NCBI GenBank assembly: GCA_900169235.1
Contig: FWCC01000003.1
Coordinates: 1-64,000 of the forward strand
Direction of reading: 5' to 3'
Length of the DNA: 64,000 nt
Origin: Zarea fungicola
Lineage: Eukaryota > Ascomycota > Sordariomycetes > Hypocreales > Cordycipitaceae
A program made the position numbers and the translations under genes. Below the pieces are notes generated by a model, which saw only the letters and a program-made list of their open reading frames with translations, had not been told where the DNA came from and ran no database searches. Shown in pieces: positions 10,019-21,718 of the stretch. Numbering within the stretch: the first letter of the stretch is position 1; the number at the start of each line of letters is the position of its first letter.

Positions 10019-10228
10019 ATGAAATTTACATTCGTTCTTGCCTCTATCTTCGCGGCAGCTACCGTGGCATCTCCAGTCACGCTTGGTGCGTACCTCACCC
10101 TCCTTTTCCATTTTAGATGTTTTTCATTAACCGCGGTGATCTCAGGAGAACGTAAGGAAGTCGATATGCCAAGAGATGGAGCTCTCGTGTCAAAGGATAC
10201 ACTACAGGCGGATATCTTTACATGGTAA
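10019..10228 (+). CDS. Small secreted peptide, candidate RiPP precursor
   Basis: The favoured model is join(10019..10085,10146..10228), giving 49 residues. The 60-nt intron has a GTGCGT donor, an ATTAAC branch-like site and a CTCAG acceptor. Its length is a multiple of three, so the unspliced frame is also open (69 residues). The N-terminus is a textbook signal peptide: MKFTF, a hydrophobic core, then VASP near residue 19. The mature part is short, charged and cysteine-free, and ends in ADIFTW before a TAA stop. No Lys-Arg (Kex2-type) repeats are present, unlike multicopy dikaritin precursors. The divergent neighbour is a UstYa-family oxidase, and aromatic residues in a short C-terminal core are typical UstYa targets. 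A precursor role is therefore reasonable but inferred. A different role as a small effector is possible, and a 3' extension by further splicing cannot be excluded. Confidence 0.65.
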   Translation: MKFTFVLASIFAAATVASPVTLGAYLTLLFHFRCFSLTAVISGERKEVDMPRDGALVSKDTLQADIFTW

Positions 10229-12239
10229 TTTGGAGCCAGCCGAAGCTTAGTGAAAAACCCAACATCTCTTCCGTACGATCTGTCGGACGTCCACTTATGA
10301 AAGCCCAGAAATGCGTTTATGGTAGTGAAATAACGAATTCAGTATTGATAAGCTGTTTTACTTTTTTTTTTCAGCCCCGAGCTTTCATATTGGGCTGCCA
10401 TGAGCCACAGACCTCGATCGATTGAGTGCTGCCTGGTAGCCAGACTTGCATGAAGTAAAACCAAAAGAATAGGCAGTACTGGAAATTTGAAGACAATATA
10501 TTAGCATACAGTGCGCAACTACCATCTTATTCCTCCTAGCTTCCTCCTAGCTTCCCTCGCAGTCTCCCAACTACAAGATAGTAAGCAAGTACGCACAACG
10601 TTGCCTTTTATCTTTGTATATACTATTGGAAATACAAGGCGGATTCGTCAGTTGTGATATCGCAGTCTAAACAATATGTATATAGTACGAGAGGTCAAGA
10701 AATCGATGTATTCCAATGCTATCTAATCCGCATCCTATGCATTGAATGTTGATCATAAGTCGAAGCTAGCCAATCAGAGGCCAGAATGCCCTGCGCAGGG
10801 GAACGTTTGATGAGGCAATACATTTGCTCGAGAATTAGTAAGTAATTTATTAATTATTAGTGTCTTTGTCCTTTTAAACGGCATCTTCCACCCGCTCTTT
10901 AGCTTCTGGTGGGATATTGATTGGTAACCGCAAATGGACGAATTTGGCTAATGGTGAAATATTTTAGTGCCGCCATCTGGCGTTTTTTCAGGCCTCCCGG
11001 CTAGCGCAGAGCACAGTCTCTAGCTATAATCTGAGAACTTGGCTGAGAATTGGCCATGGACTCTAGGGCGAAATTCTTGCCATCCAGGAGTAGACTTAGC
11101 AGTTTCATTTGGATTTGGATTTTGAATCCGATCATCTTTAATAACGGCGAGGGAATCCGGCTTCTGGACTGACACGAAGCGTAGTCTGGAAGCATGACGA
11201 GGATGTGCCCATACGCTGTGAAGAGAGCAAGGATATTTGCAGCCCCCTTTTGCAAAATCCAACCAAATACCAAACCCACACTTGAAGGAACGGAAATCGT
11301 GCCTTTACCTTTTATAATCAAATCTGATTGCAGTAGTAAGCATTTGAGTAACACAATGCACTTCGCCTGGCAACTTGATTCATGGCGAAGTTTGCAGCTA
11401 AAAGTTTGCTCTTGCCATGTTAGTTGACGCCTCCACTAACTAGTTTTAATCTCGCCAGTTTTATTACTTGCCATGTTTAAGATCAGCTCACTAACGGGTA
11501 TGCATCTCTCGGGATACCTAATCTAAGAAACATTTATATTTAGGAGCTCTAAAATAGTTGTGTTCTCTATCTAAGGCCTTGGTCAGTCTGCGACGTGTCA
11601 GCGCTTTGCGAACGCTCTACACACATGTACTACTAGCTTTCGCTTACCAAGCCCGCGCATGTTTATCTAGGTCAAGTATGATGAAAATGTGCTGTAAGCC
11701 GTGGAGTTCCCGTGATTGAGCAGCCGCGGAGCTATGAGCCAGTCACTGCCGATTTAGCGTCTTGTTGAATGCGCCATACGCATGGGTTCGGCTGCAGTGT
11801 GCATATGTTGCTATGGAGAGACCTTATGAACGTTACATTGCGCTCTTGCAGCTTGTGTTTAGGGTGCATTGCGCATATCTATAGGCAAGGTGACGAAGAA
11901 AATGTAAGACGCGCATGTGTAGACAAGGGGAATGACTACGGCGGCTGACCAGAGTCGAGAGAGCTTGAGTGGCTTGTCGAGTTCTGCATTCGACCAGCAA
12001 CAGTCAACGCGGGGTAACCGTAAAATCTCCTCTTATGAACAAGGCTGCAGTACACGTACAAACACAATGCAGGTCCGAGAGTGCGGTCAGTCGTTTGCCT
12101 TGCCCTCGCGACAGGCTGGGGCTGATGCCTGCCAACACCGACCGCATCATAGTAATAGCGGCAGCTTTTTGCTGCAAAAACCTCTCAGAATAGTCGGTTC
12201 AAGTTTCTAATTTGCATCGCGCGTCACCTTTGGTCGATA
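10229..12239. other. 2-kb gene-free AT-rich interval
   Basis: No gene is supported. A strong polypyrimidine tract and CAG acceptor end at 10374 and could mark an extra 3' exon or UTR intron of the peptide gene. An 11-bp unit (ttcctcctagc) is repeated about 2.4 times at 10530-10556. The open frames around 11000-11430 lack motifs. Confidence 0.5.
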
Positions 12240-13763
12240 ATGCCCGTCGCCGAAGTCGCCCAGCTCCCAAATGATGTGCTTTGGTGCTTGCGGACACCCT
12301 GTCGGATGCTACCATCAATGCACTTGCACAGACAAGCCACCGCTTCTATGCTACATTTAATTATGCGCTCTATTCGCGCAATGCACATGAATGCAACAGC
12401 TTAGCCTTGCAATGGGCGGCGTTTCACGGCGTGGTCGCGCCCATCTTTCACGCTCTCCCGTACAAGGATGTAATGAACATACTTATGGGTTCCAGCAAAG
12501 TAACCATTCCAGTGGATGCATTATTCCGGTTTGCGTGTGAAAAACAGTCGGTAGATGTCCTGAAACAATTATTAAAACAGGATCCGGATCAAAACACCAC
12601 GGATGAAATGGGCAGCACATGGTTGCATGTCGCCGCTACTCACGGCCCTGTAGATATTGTGAGGCTACTCTTGAAGCGAAAAGACATCCGTGTCGATCAG
12701 AAAAGACTTGATGGCTTGACTCCTCTCTTGTGCGCTATTGAGGGAAAACGCAAAGCTGCTGCTAATGCGCTTCTACGAGCTGGCGCTAATGTCAACGTAA
12801 CAACCACGCGAGGCTGGTCAGCTCTTTGCTATGCCTGTCAGAGCGGCAATGTCTCATTAGTAGATGAATTACTCAGAAGAGGGGCAGACATCAGAATATC
12901 CACAAACACAGCTGAGACGGTTCTTCACCTAGCCTGTCGAGAGGGAAACCCCAAGATAGTACAGGCATTGTTGGCACATGGATCTGACCCAGTGCTGCCT
13001 GCCGCCCGTACCTACCAAACTGCACTCCATATTGCATGCAGGTCTTGTCAGGAGGATATAGTCAGGCTATTGCTCGTTGAAATTCCTCATGGGCATGTTA
13101 CTTTACGCACAGGTCGCACACCTCTTCATGAGGCTTGTGAGCATGGAGCAGATGCCGGGGCAGAACTTGAAGACGGCACCACGCCACTGGTGATGGCAAG
13201 CCACGGCGGTCATTATCTTGTAGCCAAAATACTGTTGGAGAGAGGAGCAAACCCCCTACAAAGAATTTCCTCGGGTACAACCATGCTACATATTGCTTGT
13301 GAACGTAATACCGCACATGGCTTCCCTTTTACTTGAGCATGGTGCCGCCCCCAATGCTACCGACGGAAGTGGTTCGACGCCTCTCCACGCCGCCTGTCTC
13401 TGAGGCAGCTCGATGCTGGTAGAAACGTTAATAAAGCACGGAGCGGGAGTCACTGCTGTTGCCTCGGACGGCGCCACACCATTGCACCATGCATGCCAGA
13501 AGAGATTCAGCCCCGATCATGCCATGTCTGTCCAAGCATTGCTGGACAACGGCGCTGACCCCGGTGCGACAATGAACAAAGGCCAGACGCCATTACACGT
13601 AGCCTGCAGAAATTCGTCGTATGAATTGGCACACTTGCTTATTGCAACTGGAAAATTGAATGTGAATCAGAGGGATAGTGATGGGAAAACAGCGTTGATC
13701 GAGGCAGCCAACGCGCCAGAGCCATTACGCACAATGCTGCGAAACTGCGGCGCAACGGAGTAG
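12240..13763 (+). pseudogene. Decayed F-box/ankyrin-repeat protein gene
   Basis: The ancestral protein had an N-terminal F-box-like segment followed by about a dozen ankyrin repeats. ATG at 12240 starts MPVAEVAQLPNDVLW, then the frame shifts near 12281-12286 to LADTLSDATINALAQTS, which continues the F-box. Repeats such as GWSALCYACQSGN, TALHIACRSCQ and TPLHEACEHGA run to about 13310. There the frame shifts again into LLLEHGAAPNATDGSGSTPL. A TGA at 13401 stands where an arginine codon would fit (CGA to TGA). Ankyrin repeats then resume at 13404-13763 and end at a normal stop. One repeat near 13140 also seems shortened by an in-frame deletion. Three disabling changes without splice signals argue for a pseudogene rather than introns. 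F-box/ankyrin proteins normally act in protein-protein contacts or ubiquitin ligase recruitment. Sequencing errors could explain the shifts but less easily all lesions. Confidence 0.8.
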
Positions 13764-14035
13764 TCGCAAATTCCTGCAGGTTCAGTTACTTCAATAGAGC
13801 CGGCTTTGTAGTGAACCTAGTTGTTCCAGTAAAAGCGGCCGCAACTGCAATCAATTGAAGAGTGACTGACAGAAATGGCCACTGCTCATGATTCAAACAG
13901 ATTATTACTATTCTGCAGCCATGGCTCCAAGGGGAGATTCAAAAAAACCAGTCCGTCCAGGACAAATATACCTATATACAATGATTTTATGACCCAATAT
14001 ACCATCTTGGGTAGGCCAAAATATTTTTTCTATTT

Positions 14036-15595
14036 TTACCGCCCAGACAGGCGCTTTTCGGCGTACCGAAGTGCCATGTACAGCAAACCCGTGAAGAAGA
14101 ACGCAATCTCAAAGCCAAGATCACCCGTATGTTTGGCAATGGGTCCTGTGAACCACACCTGGTCCATTGCTGGCACAATGAGGCCCCAGGCCAGAAGCAC
14201 AGCGCCCATTGCCGCCAGCCCAAGCGGCAGCTTGCTCGCGTCGCACCAGATGGCGTGGTCGTAGGAGGCGTAGTTGCGGCGGCGGAAGATGACATCTTCA
14301 ATAATAACAATGGAGCACAGCTGCGAGCACCAGTATCCAATGAGGGCGACGACGTTTTCAATACTCTCAAAAAAGTCTCCAATGGCCGTGATGGAGACGG
14401 CGACAATGATGATGGTGATGAGGATGGCAAAGACGTAGCGCGGCACGCGGAAGAGCCAGGGAATGAGCGTCTGGAAATTGAGTGTGATGCTGTAAAACGT
14501 GCCGCACGTGTTGCCGAGAAGTGTGAGCGACAGGAGCACGAGGACGAACTTGCCAAACCCGCCGGCTGGGGCAAGCATGGCAGCCAGGGCACCACCCACG
14601 AGAAACTCGTTGTATTGGTCCTGCCAGGCTGGGTTATTGGGGATTGCGCCAGCAATAGCTGCGCCGAGGATCATGAGAAGGATTGTCGGTGTCATTAGCC
14701 CCAGGTATGTGTACCAGTACACCTTCCAGCTACTCAGTTGTTAGTTTAACACCATGGATGATGATGGGAAGCCGGTGGCGACTACTCACGTTGAGACTTT
14801 GGGGTTAAAGTACGCCGACATATCACTCGCCAGGCAAGCGTACGGAATCTGGTAACTAGCGACAATCATGCCAAAATTGAGTACGCTCGATGCAGTTGCG
14901 GGCTGCGTAGGTGCACTCTGCCTGGTGAGGCCAGCTCCACCGCATCCAGCCGTAATTGTAATCGATACAAGGGCGAGAATAAAGGCATAGGTCTCGTAAA
15001 CATGCAGAACCCTAAATCCGCAAAACGAGACGACCAAAGAAACGACTCCAATGATGATGATGCCGGCGTTGGGTGTAATAGACCCCTCAGACACGGCCGC
15101 CAGGCATTGGCCGCCTGTTATAAAGATAATAACAGTGAAGCCCGTCATGGTCGCCAGGTTTAGAAGTACTGGAATGGAAACAAAATATCGGCCGAAGCTA
15201 TAGCGAGCCTGAATCATTTGTCGCATGCCGGTCTTTGGGCCCAGAGTGGACAAGTATCCGGGAATTGTGCAGGATATAATGTTGAAGAAAAGAATGACGA
15301 GGGCCGAGTCACGCAGACTCAAATCGTATGCCAACGGCCCAAGCATGCCAAAAGTAACGCCAAGGATGTTGGAGTTGATTGAGGTCCATATTGTCGCAAT
15401 GTTATAGTATCGTGTCGACGTGCGCTCCTCGATTGGAATCGGCTCAATGCCGCGCGCCTCTACTCGACCATATCGCAGAAACTTTTGAAATGCTGAAGGC
15501 GATGACGATGGGGAAGCCGCACTCGGTGGCGAGTAGGCCTTCTCCTCATCGGTCAAATTGTTGCTCGAATAATTTGTCGTGGATTCTGCACCCAT
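14036..15595 (-). CDS. NCS1-family purine-cytosine permease
   Basis: The model is complement(join(14036..14729,14790..15595)), giving 499 residues. The 60-nt intron has a GTGAGT donor, a CTAAC branch site and a TAG acceptor, joining FNPKVS to TWKVYWYTYLG in phase. The hydrophilic N-terminus precedes about twelve hydrophobic segments. Signature stretches of the Fcy2/NCS1 family are present: TIWTSINSNILGVTFGMLGP, LGPKTGMRQMIQARYSFGR and SDMSAYFNPKVST. The length is typical of fungal purine-cytosine permeases, which take up adenine, guanine, hypoxanthine and cytosine by proton symport at the plasma membrane. Within NCS1 the exact substrate cannot be read from the sequence. It is the only transporter in the accessory region and lies about 10 kb from the APRT-containing fusion protein; a functional link is inference. 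Confidence 0.9.
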
Positions 15596-17644
15596 GGTGG
15601 GCTGTAGTGCTATAAGTTTCGAGCTTCAGAATCCGTTGTACATATGGGCAGCAACCGTTTCGAGCCAGTAGTAGCTTGCCCAAGTTGATAATAATACGAC
15701 AACCCCGGCGCCAACCTGCGTTGTCGAGTTTCTCTCCGCCGGACTGAACGGAAAGGAATTCAGTGCCAAAAGTATCAGAATTATAAGCCGGCACCAGACG
15801 TCTCCGATTTGAACAAGGCGTCTTCGCGCGAGAAGGTTAGGTGGGAAACCCGCAATTACTCTCGGTGGTGACAGCAGAATTGTAAAGATTTTCTCTGTTG
15901 CAGTGGCTTGTTGTTAGAGACGGTGTGAAGCCACAATCAAGACCGCGGCGACTCTTGATAATAAGACATGTCAATATTCATAAAGGATGTAGAGGAGTAA
16001 GTTTTTTCGTCTCGGATCATGAACCCGCGCGCCCTTCCACCCTTCCGTCCCGACGCCGACAGGGACCCGACCATGACCACATTGGCTGGTAGCTAATTGA
16101 GCGTTTTTGTCACAGCGGTCTTGGTGGACCAGTGCTAACACTATTAGAACCAGTACTTATTAGCAACGGCTGGTTTCCGCCACCGCCGTGGGCAGGGGTG
16201 TGAGTGTGCATGCGCTACCGCGCTCTCGGTTTTTTGTTACATTCTTGGCCGTTACTGCAGACTTCTTTAATAATAGTGGACAATTAACTAACTGGTAGTG
16301 TGCCATGTTGGTCTAGTACCGCCGTCCTTGGACTACGGGTAAGACGGTGCGCTTGGACGCGACCGTCCATTGAGCTTTCATTTCAGGAAAGAAGGATAGT
16401 TAAACTACAAAATACATTTACAGTCGTTTTAATACTGGTAATAAGTAATACAGATTTACGAATGGAGGTGCCGGGCAACCCACTGTGGCACATCAATCAC
16501 CGTGGCTGATTCGGACCGCCGTTTCATCAGGATGGTCAGCACAAAGCTGCCGTTTTCAACCAATTCTTGCCTACCAAACATATGCGAGTATGCAGTTATA
16601 CATTAGAACAATCATGCACTTTGCAAAGTGCTCGATATATCTCATCATTCTAATCCTTACTTCTATCTATGCTTTTGTGCTTTTGTGCTTTTGACTCGCT
16701 GGTAACGAGGTTTGAGTCAGTACCAAGCCCTCACCATCCCTCCGCTCAGGGCTGCTAGTGACTGATTTAGCGGCCTTTATTAGTGGCCTATAACAGCCTT
16801 GAGTATCGTTGATGACTCCAACGCCAACGCCCGTTTCCGTACCATGTGGCTCCATTCCGGCGGCCGATACGCGGCGCGCCCGAGGACCTGCGGAGTTTTT
16901 AGCACGCAATGCATCTCATCTCAACGCTGCTACATTGTAGGTACCGCTTTATTTACAGTCTTTACAGTCTTAACAAGTATTCTTACAGAGTGCCGGTATC
17001 TGGCCGGATCGCTCCTTGCTTCAGAGCAGGGGCGCTCATCCATGTGAATCGCAGTCCCACAAGGTCCCGAAAGTCTGGGCAGAGGAGCACGAGGATAGAC
17101 AGATGCCGACTCTTGTGTCACCCCAAGGAAGGCGCCATGGCTCGTGTCAGTTGGCTTCCAGAACAAAGATGGCGCTGCTAGCTCGCCCTACCACTCTTGG
17201 TCAGGTAGGGTTGGGTTCAGCTGTACAGGTGGTGTCATGGCTTGGCCCCCAGAATTTGCTTTACGCCCTGTCAGAAATTTTGCAAGCCAACGTTAAAATA
17301 GAAGCCGGTGCAACAAGACGGTAGCGAGGTACTCCACCGGTATAACGGCTGCTCACTGTATTTGAACCTATAACTAGCCTAGTAGTTCAAGACTTATGTA
17401 AGAACATGCCTGGCTTTAACAGAAGCATGAGGCTAAGGGGATGTTTAAAAAAGAGAAAAGAAAGAAGAAAAAAAATGGGGGGAGCATAATTATTGACCCT
17501 CTTTGGCATTCAGTGAAGTCGCCGCCGAATTTGATGCTGTCCTCAAGGTGGATGGTGTCATGGTGAATTAATGCGTCAAGCATTGTACACAGGCAACTGC
17601 TCACGACCATCATGAATTACTGAAACATATGTGTAGCTCTAACT
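15596..17644. other. 2-kb gene-free boundary interval
   Basis: The first part should contain the permease promoter and leader. No gene is supported in the rest. The interval separates the sparse accessory-like region from the dense conserved genes that begin with CHL1. Confidence 0.55.
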
Positions 17645-20509
17645 TTATGACTTCTTCCCACGGAAGAAAGAACCCAGAGCCGCCATTAACCCTCCCAGTC
17701 CCCTTTCCGGCGCATCAGTCTCCAGCCCGCCCTGGATCCAGCCAGGCAGTTTGCTGCGAATTCTGTCGCTTGTATATCGCCGGTCTAGTAGTACAATCGC
17801 TGCATAATCACCTTGGTGTCTAATAGCGCGGCCAATGCTCTGGTTCACCGCCCGCATGCATGAGTTTTCATAAAAGTCTCTGGCCGTCTGCTTCGCCCGC
17901 GTTGCAGCTTCGGCCGGAACTGTGCCGCCGCGCTCCAGCAGTCGAGCCTTTGTCGACGATTCAATGTATTCCATCTTGGCCTTCCAGTCAGGCGACGCAA
18001 TGTTGGGATAGGGGAGTCCAACTACCACAACCAGCCGCCCAAGTCGGTCTGAGAAGTTGATGCCCTCCGACATCTTGCCTCCCACTACACTGAGGAGTAA
18101 GGCTCCGCCTCCAGGACGGCCAGAGTGTAGAGACGGCCCTAGAATGGCTTCAGAATATTTCTGAAGAACTTCGTCGCTCGACGCTCCCTTTGTCTCTTGA
18201 AAGATGGTCTTTTTGGACTGTAAGCGCTCCCATGTAGATTGCGCATCCGTTTTCTCCTTCTTCCTCCAGACTTCCGCTACTTGGTCGAGATATCCATAGC
18301 TCGGGAAGAATACAACGACGCCATCCGGGACAATCGCACACATGTTTAGTAGAGCCAATCCCAGTTGCGAGATCATTTCCACATCGCCACGCCGCTGGTA
18401 GCTAAACTCAAAGGTTGGTCCACCAGCTCTCGACACAGCCAGCGGTCGCACGCATAAATTCGAAGCGGGAATCACATGGCCACAGCTTAGAGTCGTGACT
18501 TTGGATTCTTCAAGCATGGGGAACAAGTGGTCTTTGTAGTCTTCAAACGGCGACATTGTACCACCGGCTAGAATGACAGCCCTTGCGCTGGAGATAATGG
18601 ACGAGAAGGCGTGTGTCGGGGACAGAAGGAGGTACGATAACTGCACGTCTGCTGGCATTCCCGGAAGCTTCTGGTGGAAGATGCGACCTTCGGAACTGAG
18701 ATTTGTAAAGGCGACTAAAAATGAGACAAATGCATGCAGCACTGGTGTGCTAGATTTGGGAGCCTGTTGCTTTCCATCCTCCTGGTTGCTGTCGACATGG
18801 GAAGCGTAGCCCTCGATTTTGTAGGCGAGCTTGGATTCATGTATATACTGAATCAGCTCAAACATGTTGATCTGGTCTATGCCTTTCGGTCGAGTAAGTT
18901 CATTCGGGTCGACAATTCCATGATCAGTCTATCCATTGTCAGTACTCGGTGTATGAGATTGGTGAGATTTGCGAACCTTGTTATTGAGAGTAGCGTTCAT
19001 GTATTCACTCAGCCCTTCAACCACACGTCCAACTCTACCGACATTGACGCGATTGACTCCTTTTAGTTTCTTGCCAAACTTTCTTACATATACCCCGAGC
19101 ATCTCTCGGCATCTGCGCAGTTCACTGAGTCGCAAATCAGCTGCATAGACATTCGACACGGCGTCCATGATATTATGTGCCTCGTCAACAATGACGACAT
19201 TGCCTTCCAGCTTGATTCCTAATGCATCTCGTGCACTCTTTTGCAGTAGTAGCGGATACGGGAGGGTGACAATCTCGGCGCCTGGCAGAGCTGTGCGTGA
19301 CGCATAGTACGGACACACCTGAAGCGACTTGCCCAGTTGATGCAAGTCCTCAATATCCGGTATCGTGGCGAGCGAAGTGTCTCTGAATTCGTGTGTCTGG
19401 GCTATCAACTCCTCTCTCGGGACAAACTCGCATTTTTTACCTGATTTGGGTTGCTGTAGCTCCGCACAACGGTCGTTGATGGCTTGCACAGACTTGAGCC
19501 GCGATACGCTAGGATTTATGCACAACTTTTGGCGGGAGGACAATGGCAAAAGCTTCACCAGCTCTGCTGGTGTCTCAGTCCCGCCTGTCGAAAGCACTTT
19601 CGGTAGCGATGCAGGGAATGTCGGTCGTCGCAGCTCCGTGATGAACTGCGACAGCTGCGAGTGCGTTCTTGAGGTATAATAGATCTACGGGCACGGTGTT
19701 ACTTTGTGAATTCATGTCACTTGTCACGGGAACCGAGCGTCGCACCTTTATCTCCTCTTCTAGTGCCTCACTGTCGTCATTTTGCTGTTTCGGTCCTCCA
19801 AGGCCCATTCTCTCGAGGACCTCGCGTGATTCTTTGCTCAAGGCGGACAGTGCGTCTTTTGGCGCCAAAGTATGGTCGTTTTCATCATCCCAGTCATCAA
19901 GCATCCACTGATCACCATCGTCTTCGCCAGCATCTCGACTTACCACTAAAGCCTCAATTCGGCGCTTCTTGCGCACACGCTCCTCTCTTGCTTTCTCTTT
20001 TAGCCTCGCATTTTCAAGCCGCTTTTCTCGGTCTTCCCAGCTTCGAACAAGTTCTTCCCTCTTTCGGCGGAGGAGCTGGTCAATCATCCACTCAGGCTCA
20101 TCTTTGAATGATGATTTGGCCACTTCTAGGGCTGTTTGATAGGCAGATGATTTGTGATTACGAAGCCAGGTGAGAGAGGCGCAAATCAGCGATAGAGATT
20201 TGCCCTGCCATGGTGATACGTATTCACGCGTCAGAATTGTTTCAACAGCTTTAAAGCAAGATCTCAGACCTTGGGAGCACACTATGAATGAAAGAAAAAG
20301 AGCAGTTTCCATGAAATAGTACTTACAGTGCCGGTTGGGCTCTCAAGTATTCCTACCTGCCCGTTACCCTTCTCGAGCACCTGATACACGGTTTTCATAA
20401 ACTGGTTCTGGACATCGTAGGGAGTGAATGGATGATGAAAGTCAATGTTGGCTATCCCATCCTCGATACTTTCCACTCTCTGTTCCGACGTCATCTCGTC
20501 GCGTACCAT
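17645..20509 (-). CDS. CHL1: ATP-dependent DNA helicase CHL1 (DDX11/FANCJ-like, XPD superfamily)
   Basis: The model is complement(join(17645..18928,18977..19684,19746..20204,20327..20509)), giving 877 residues. CHL1 is an iron-sulphur 5'-3' helicase needed for sister-chromatid cohesion at replication forks. Intron 1 (122 nt) splits the Walker A motif ESPTGT/GKSLS (near residue 61). Four cysteines in KLCIN, NDRC, KKCEF and QVCPYY form the FeS cluster site. The DEAH box is VDEAHN near residue 381. Motif VI is IGRAIRHQGDYAAIVLLDRRY-like near the C-terminus. A charged Lys/Glu-rich insertion between Walker A and the SRTHSQL segment is typical of CHL1. Intron 2 is assigned 19685-19745 (61 nt); an alternative 43-nt version with a GTGACA donor keeps the same frame. 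The 48-nt intron 3 uses a GTTCGC donor. The gene is divergent from ribosomal protein L28. Confidence 0.92.
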
Positions 20510-20843
20510 TTATCCTACTCTCAACGCCCCATCCAGCAACGCGCCAACAAGTCCAGAATTGCGCTTCGAGTAGTGGAGAGTCAGAGCGATTTTTATTGGT
20601 CAGAGGAATCGAAAGACCCACCCAGCGAACATTGCTCTCATCTGCGTCCAAGCACGTGACAAGATGCACCAAATCGCACACACTCCACAGATTCCTTGTG
20701 CCAATTGGTTTAGGGCTGTGCTGCCCTCTCGCTAACAATTTTTGGGTGGGCTTCTGAGTGTCCCAAGCCGCAAAAACATCACCACCCACTTCCAGACCTC
20801 GACGCAACTCAACCCGGAAGCGACATCAGCAAATACCGTCGCC
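20510..20843. promoter_or_regulatory. Divergent promoter region of CHL1 and RPL28
   Basis: Only 334 bp separate the two divergent start codons, so the promoters must be adjacent or overlapping. No TATA element stands out, as expected for housekeeping genes. Confidence 0.6.
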
Positions 20844-21718
20844 ATGCCTACCCGTACTTCAAAGACCCGCAAGCTGTACGTCTCAATATACCCTCGGCGA
20901 GCACGCTGGATTCAACATGGAGGAATTGTTGTGTTTATCGGCACCCATTTGGATCAGCGCGGCCAATCGAAAACCTTCTCGCCAACTCTCGAATAGCGAC
21001 ATGATGGGCTAACATATCTTCTCTTTTCCAGTCGCGGCCACGTCTCGGCCGGTCACGGTCGTGTAGGAAAGCACCGCAAGCATCCCGGTGGTCGTGGTAT
21101 GGCCGGTGGTCAGCACCACCACCGTACCAACTTGGACAAGGTTCGACATACCCTCTCGCAAAAATTCTCGACGACTTGGCGAAAACAGATTCGAACTTCG
21201 GATGCTAACAATCAGCAAATAGTACCACCCCGGTTACTTCGGTAAGGTTGGTATGCGCCACTTCCACAAGCAGCAGGCTCACTCCTGGAAGCCTGTTATC
21301 AACCTGGACAAGGTACATAATTTTCTCCTCCCCACCTTTGGAACGATGGAACTCGCTGCGCTGGACAACAAACTTGGTCATTCTCTATCACGGCAAACGA
21401 CGGTTTTGACGAGGGCGATTTGAACAAGCAACGCGAGGTCCAGTTCTGAAGGGAAAGCATTGGCGGAGATGGTACGAATACTAACAAAATGAAATCTAGC
21501 TGTGGTCCCTGGTCCCCGTCGAGACCCGTGACGCCTACGTCTCCGGTGCCAAGAAGGACACCGTCCCCGTCCTCGACCTCCTCCCCCTTGGTTACTCCAA
21601 GGTCCTCGGCAAGGGCCGTCTCCCTGAGATCCCCCTGGTTGTCCGCGCGAGATGGGTCAGCAAGCTGGCTGAGCAGAAGATCACCGAGGCTGGTGGTGTC
21701 GTCGAGTTGGTCGCATAA
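20844..21718 (+). CDS. RPL28: 60S ribosomal protein L28 (uL15, L27a family)
   Basis: The model is join(20844..20875,21032..21140,21223..21312,21500..21718), giving 149 residues, the same length as the yeast protein. It is a structural protein of the large cytosolic ribosomal subunit. The start [18 protein letters not shown], the Gly/His-rich [15 protein letters not shown], the [17 protein letters not shown] segment and the end GGVVELVA are all diagnostic. Three introns of 156, 82 and 187 nt interrupt the first half, as is common in fungal ribosomal protein genes. Branch sites GCTAAC or CTAAC precede each acceptor. The introns were checked by eye for box C/D snoRNAs and no convincing one was seen. 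Confidence 0.97.

Noticed and set aside
11001..11354. 117-codon minus-strand frame in the gap before the ankyrin pseudogene
   Set aside because: No domain, no splice-compatible neighbours and an AT-rich codon pattern like random sequence.
14129..14698. 189-codon plus-strand frame
   Set aside because: It is the antisense shadow of the NCS1 permease, which has clear family motifs and a correct intron.
20205..20326. Coding use of the open frame inside CHL1 intron 1
   Set aside because: It interrupts the Walker A motif; removing the 122 nt restores ESPTGTGKS exactly.
20876..21499. snoRNA in the introns of RPL28
   Set aside because: Box C-like and CTGA strings occur singly, without a paired C/D arrangement or terminal stem.
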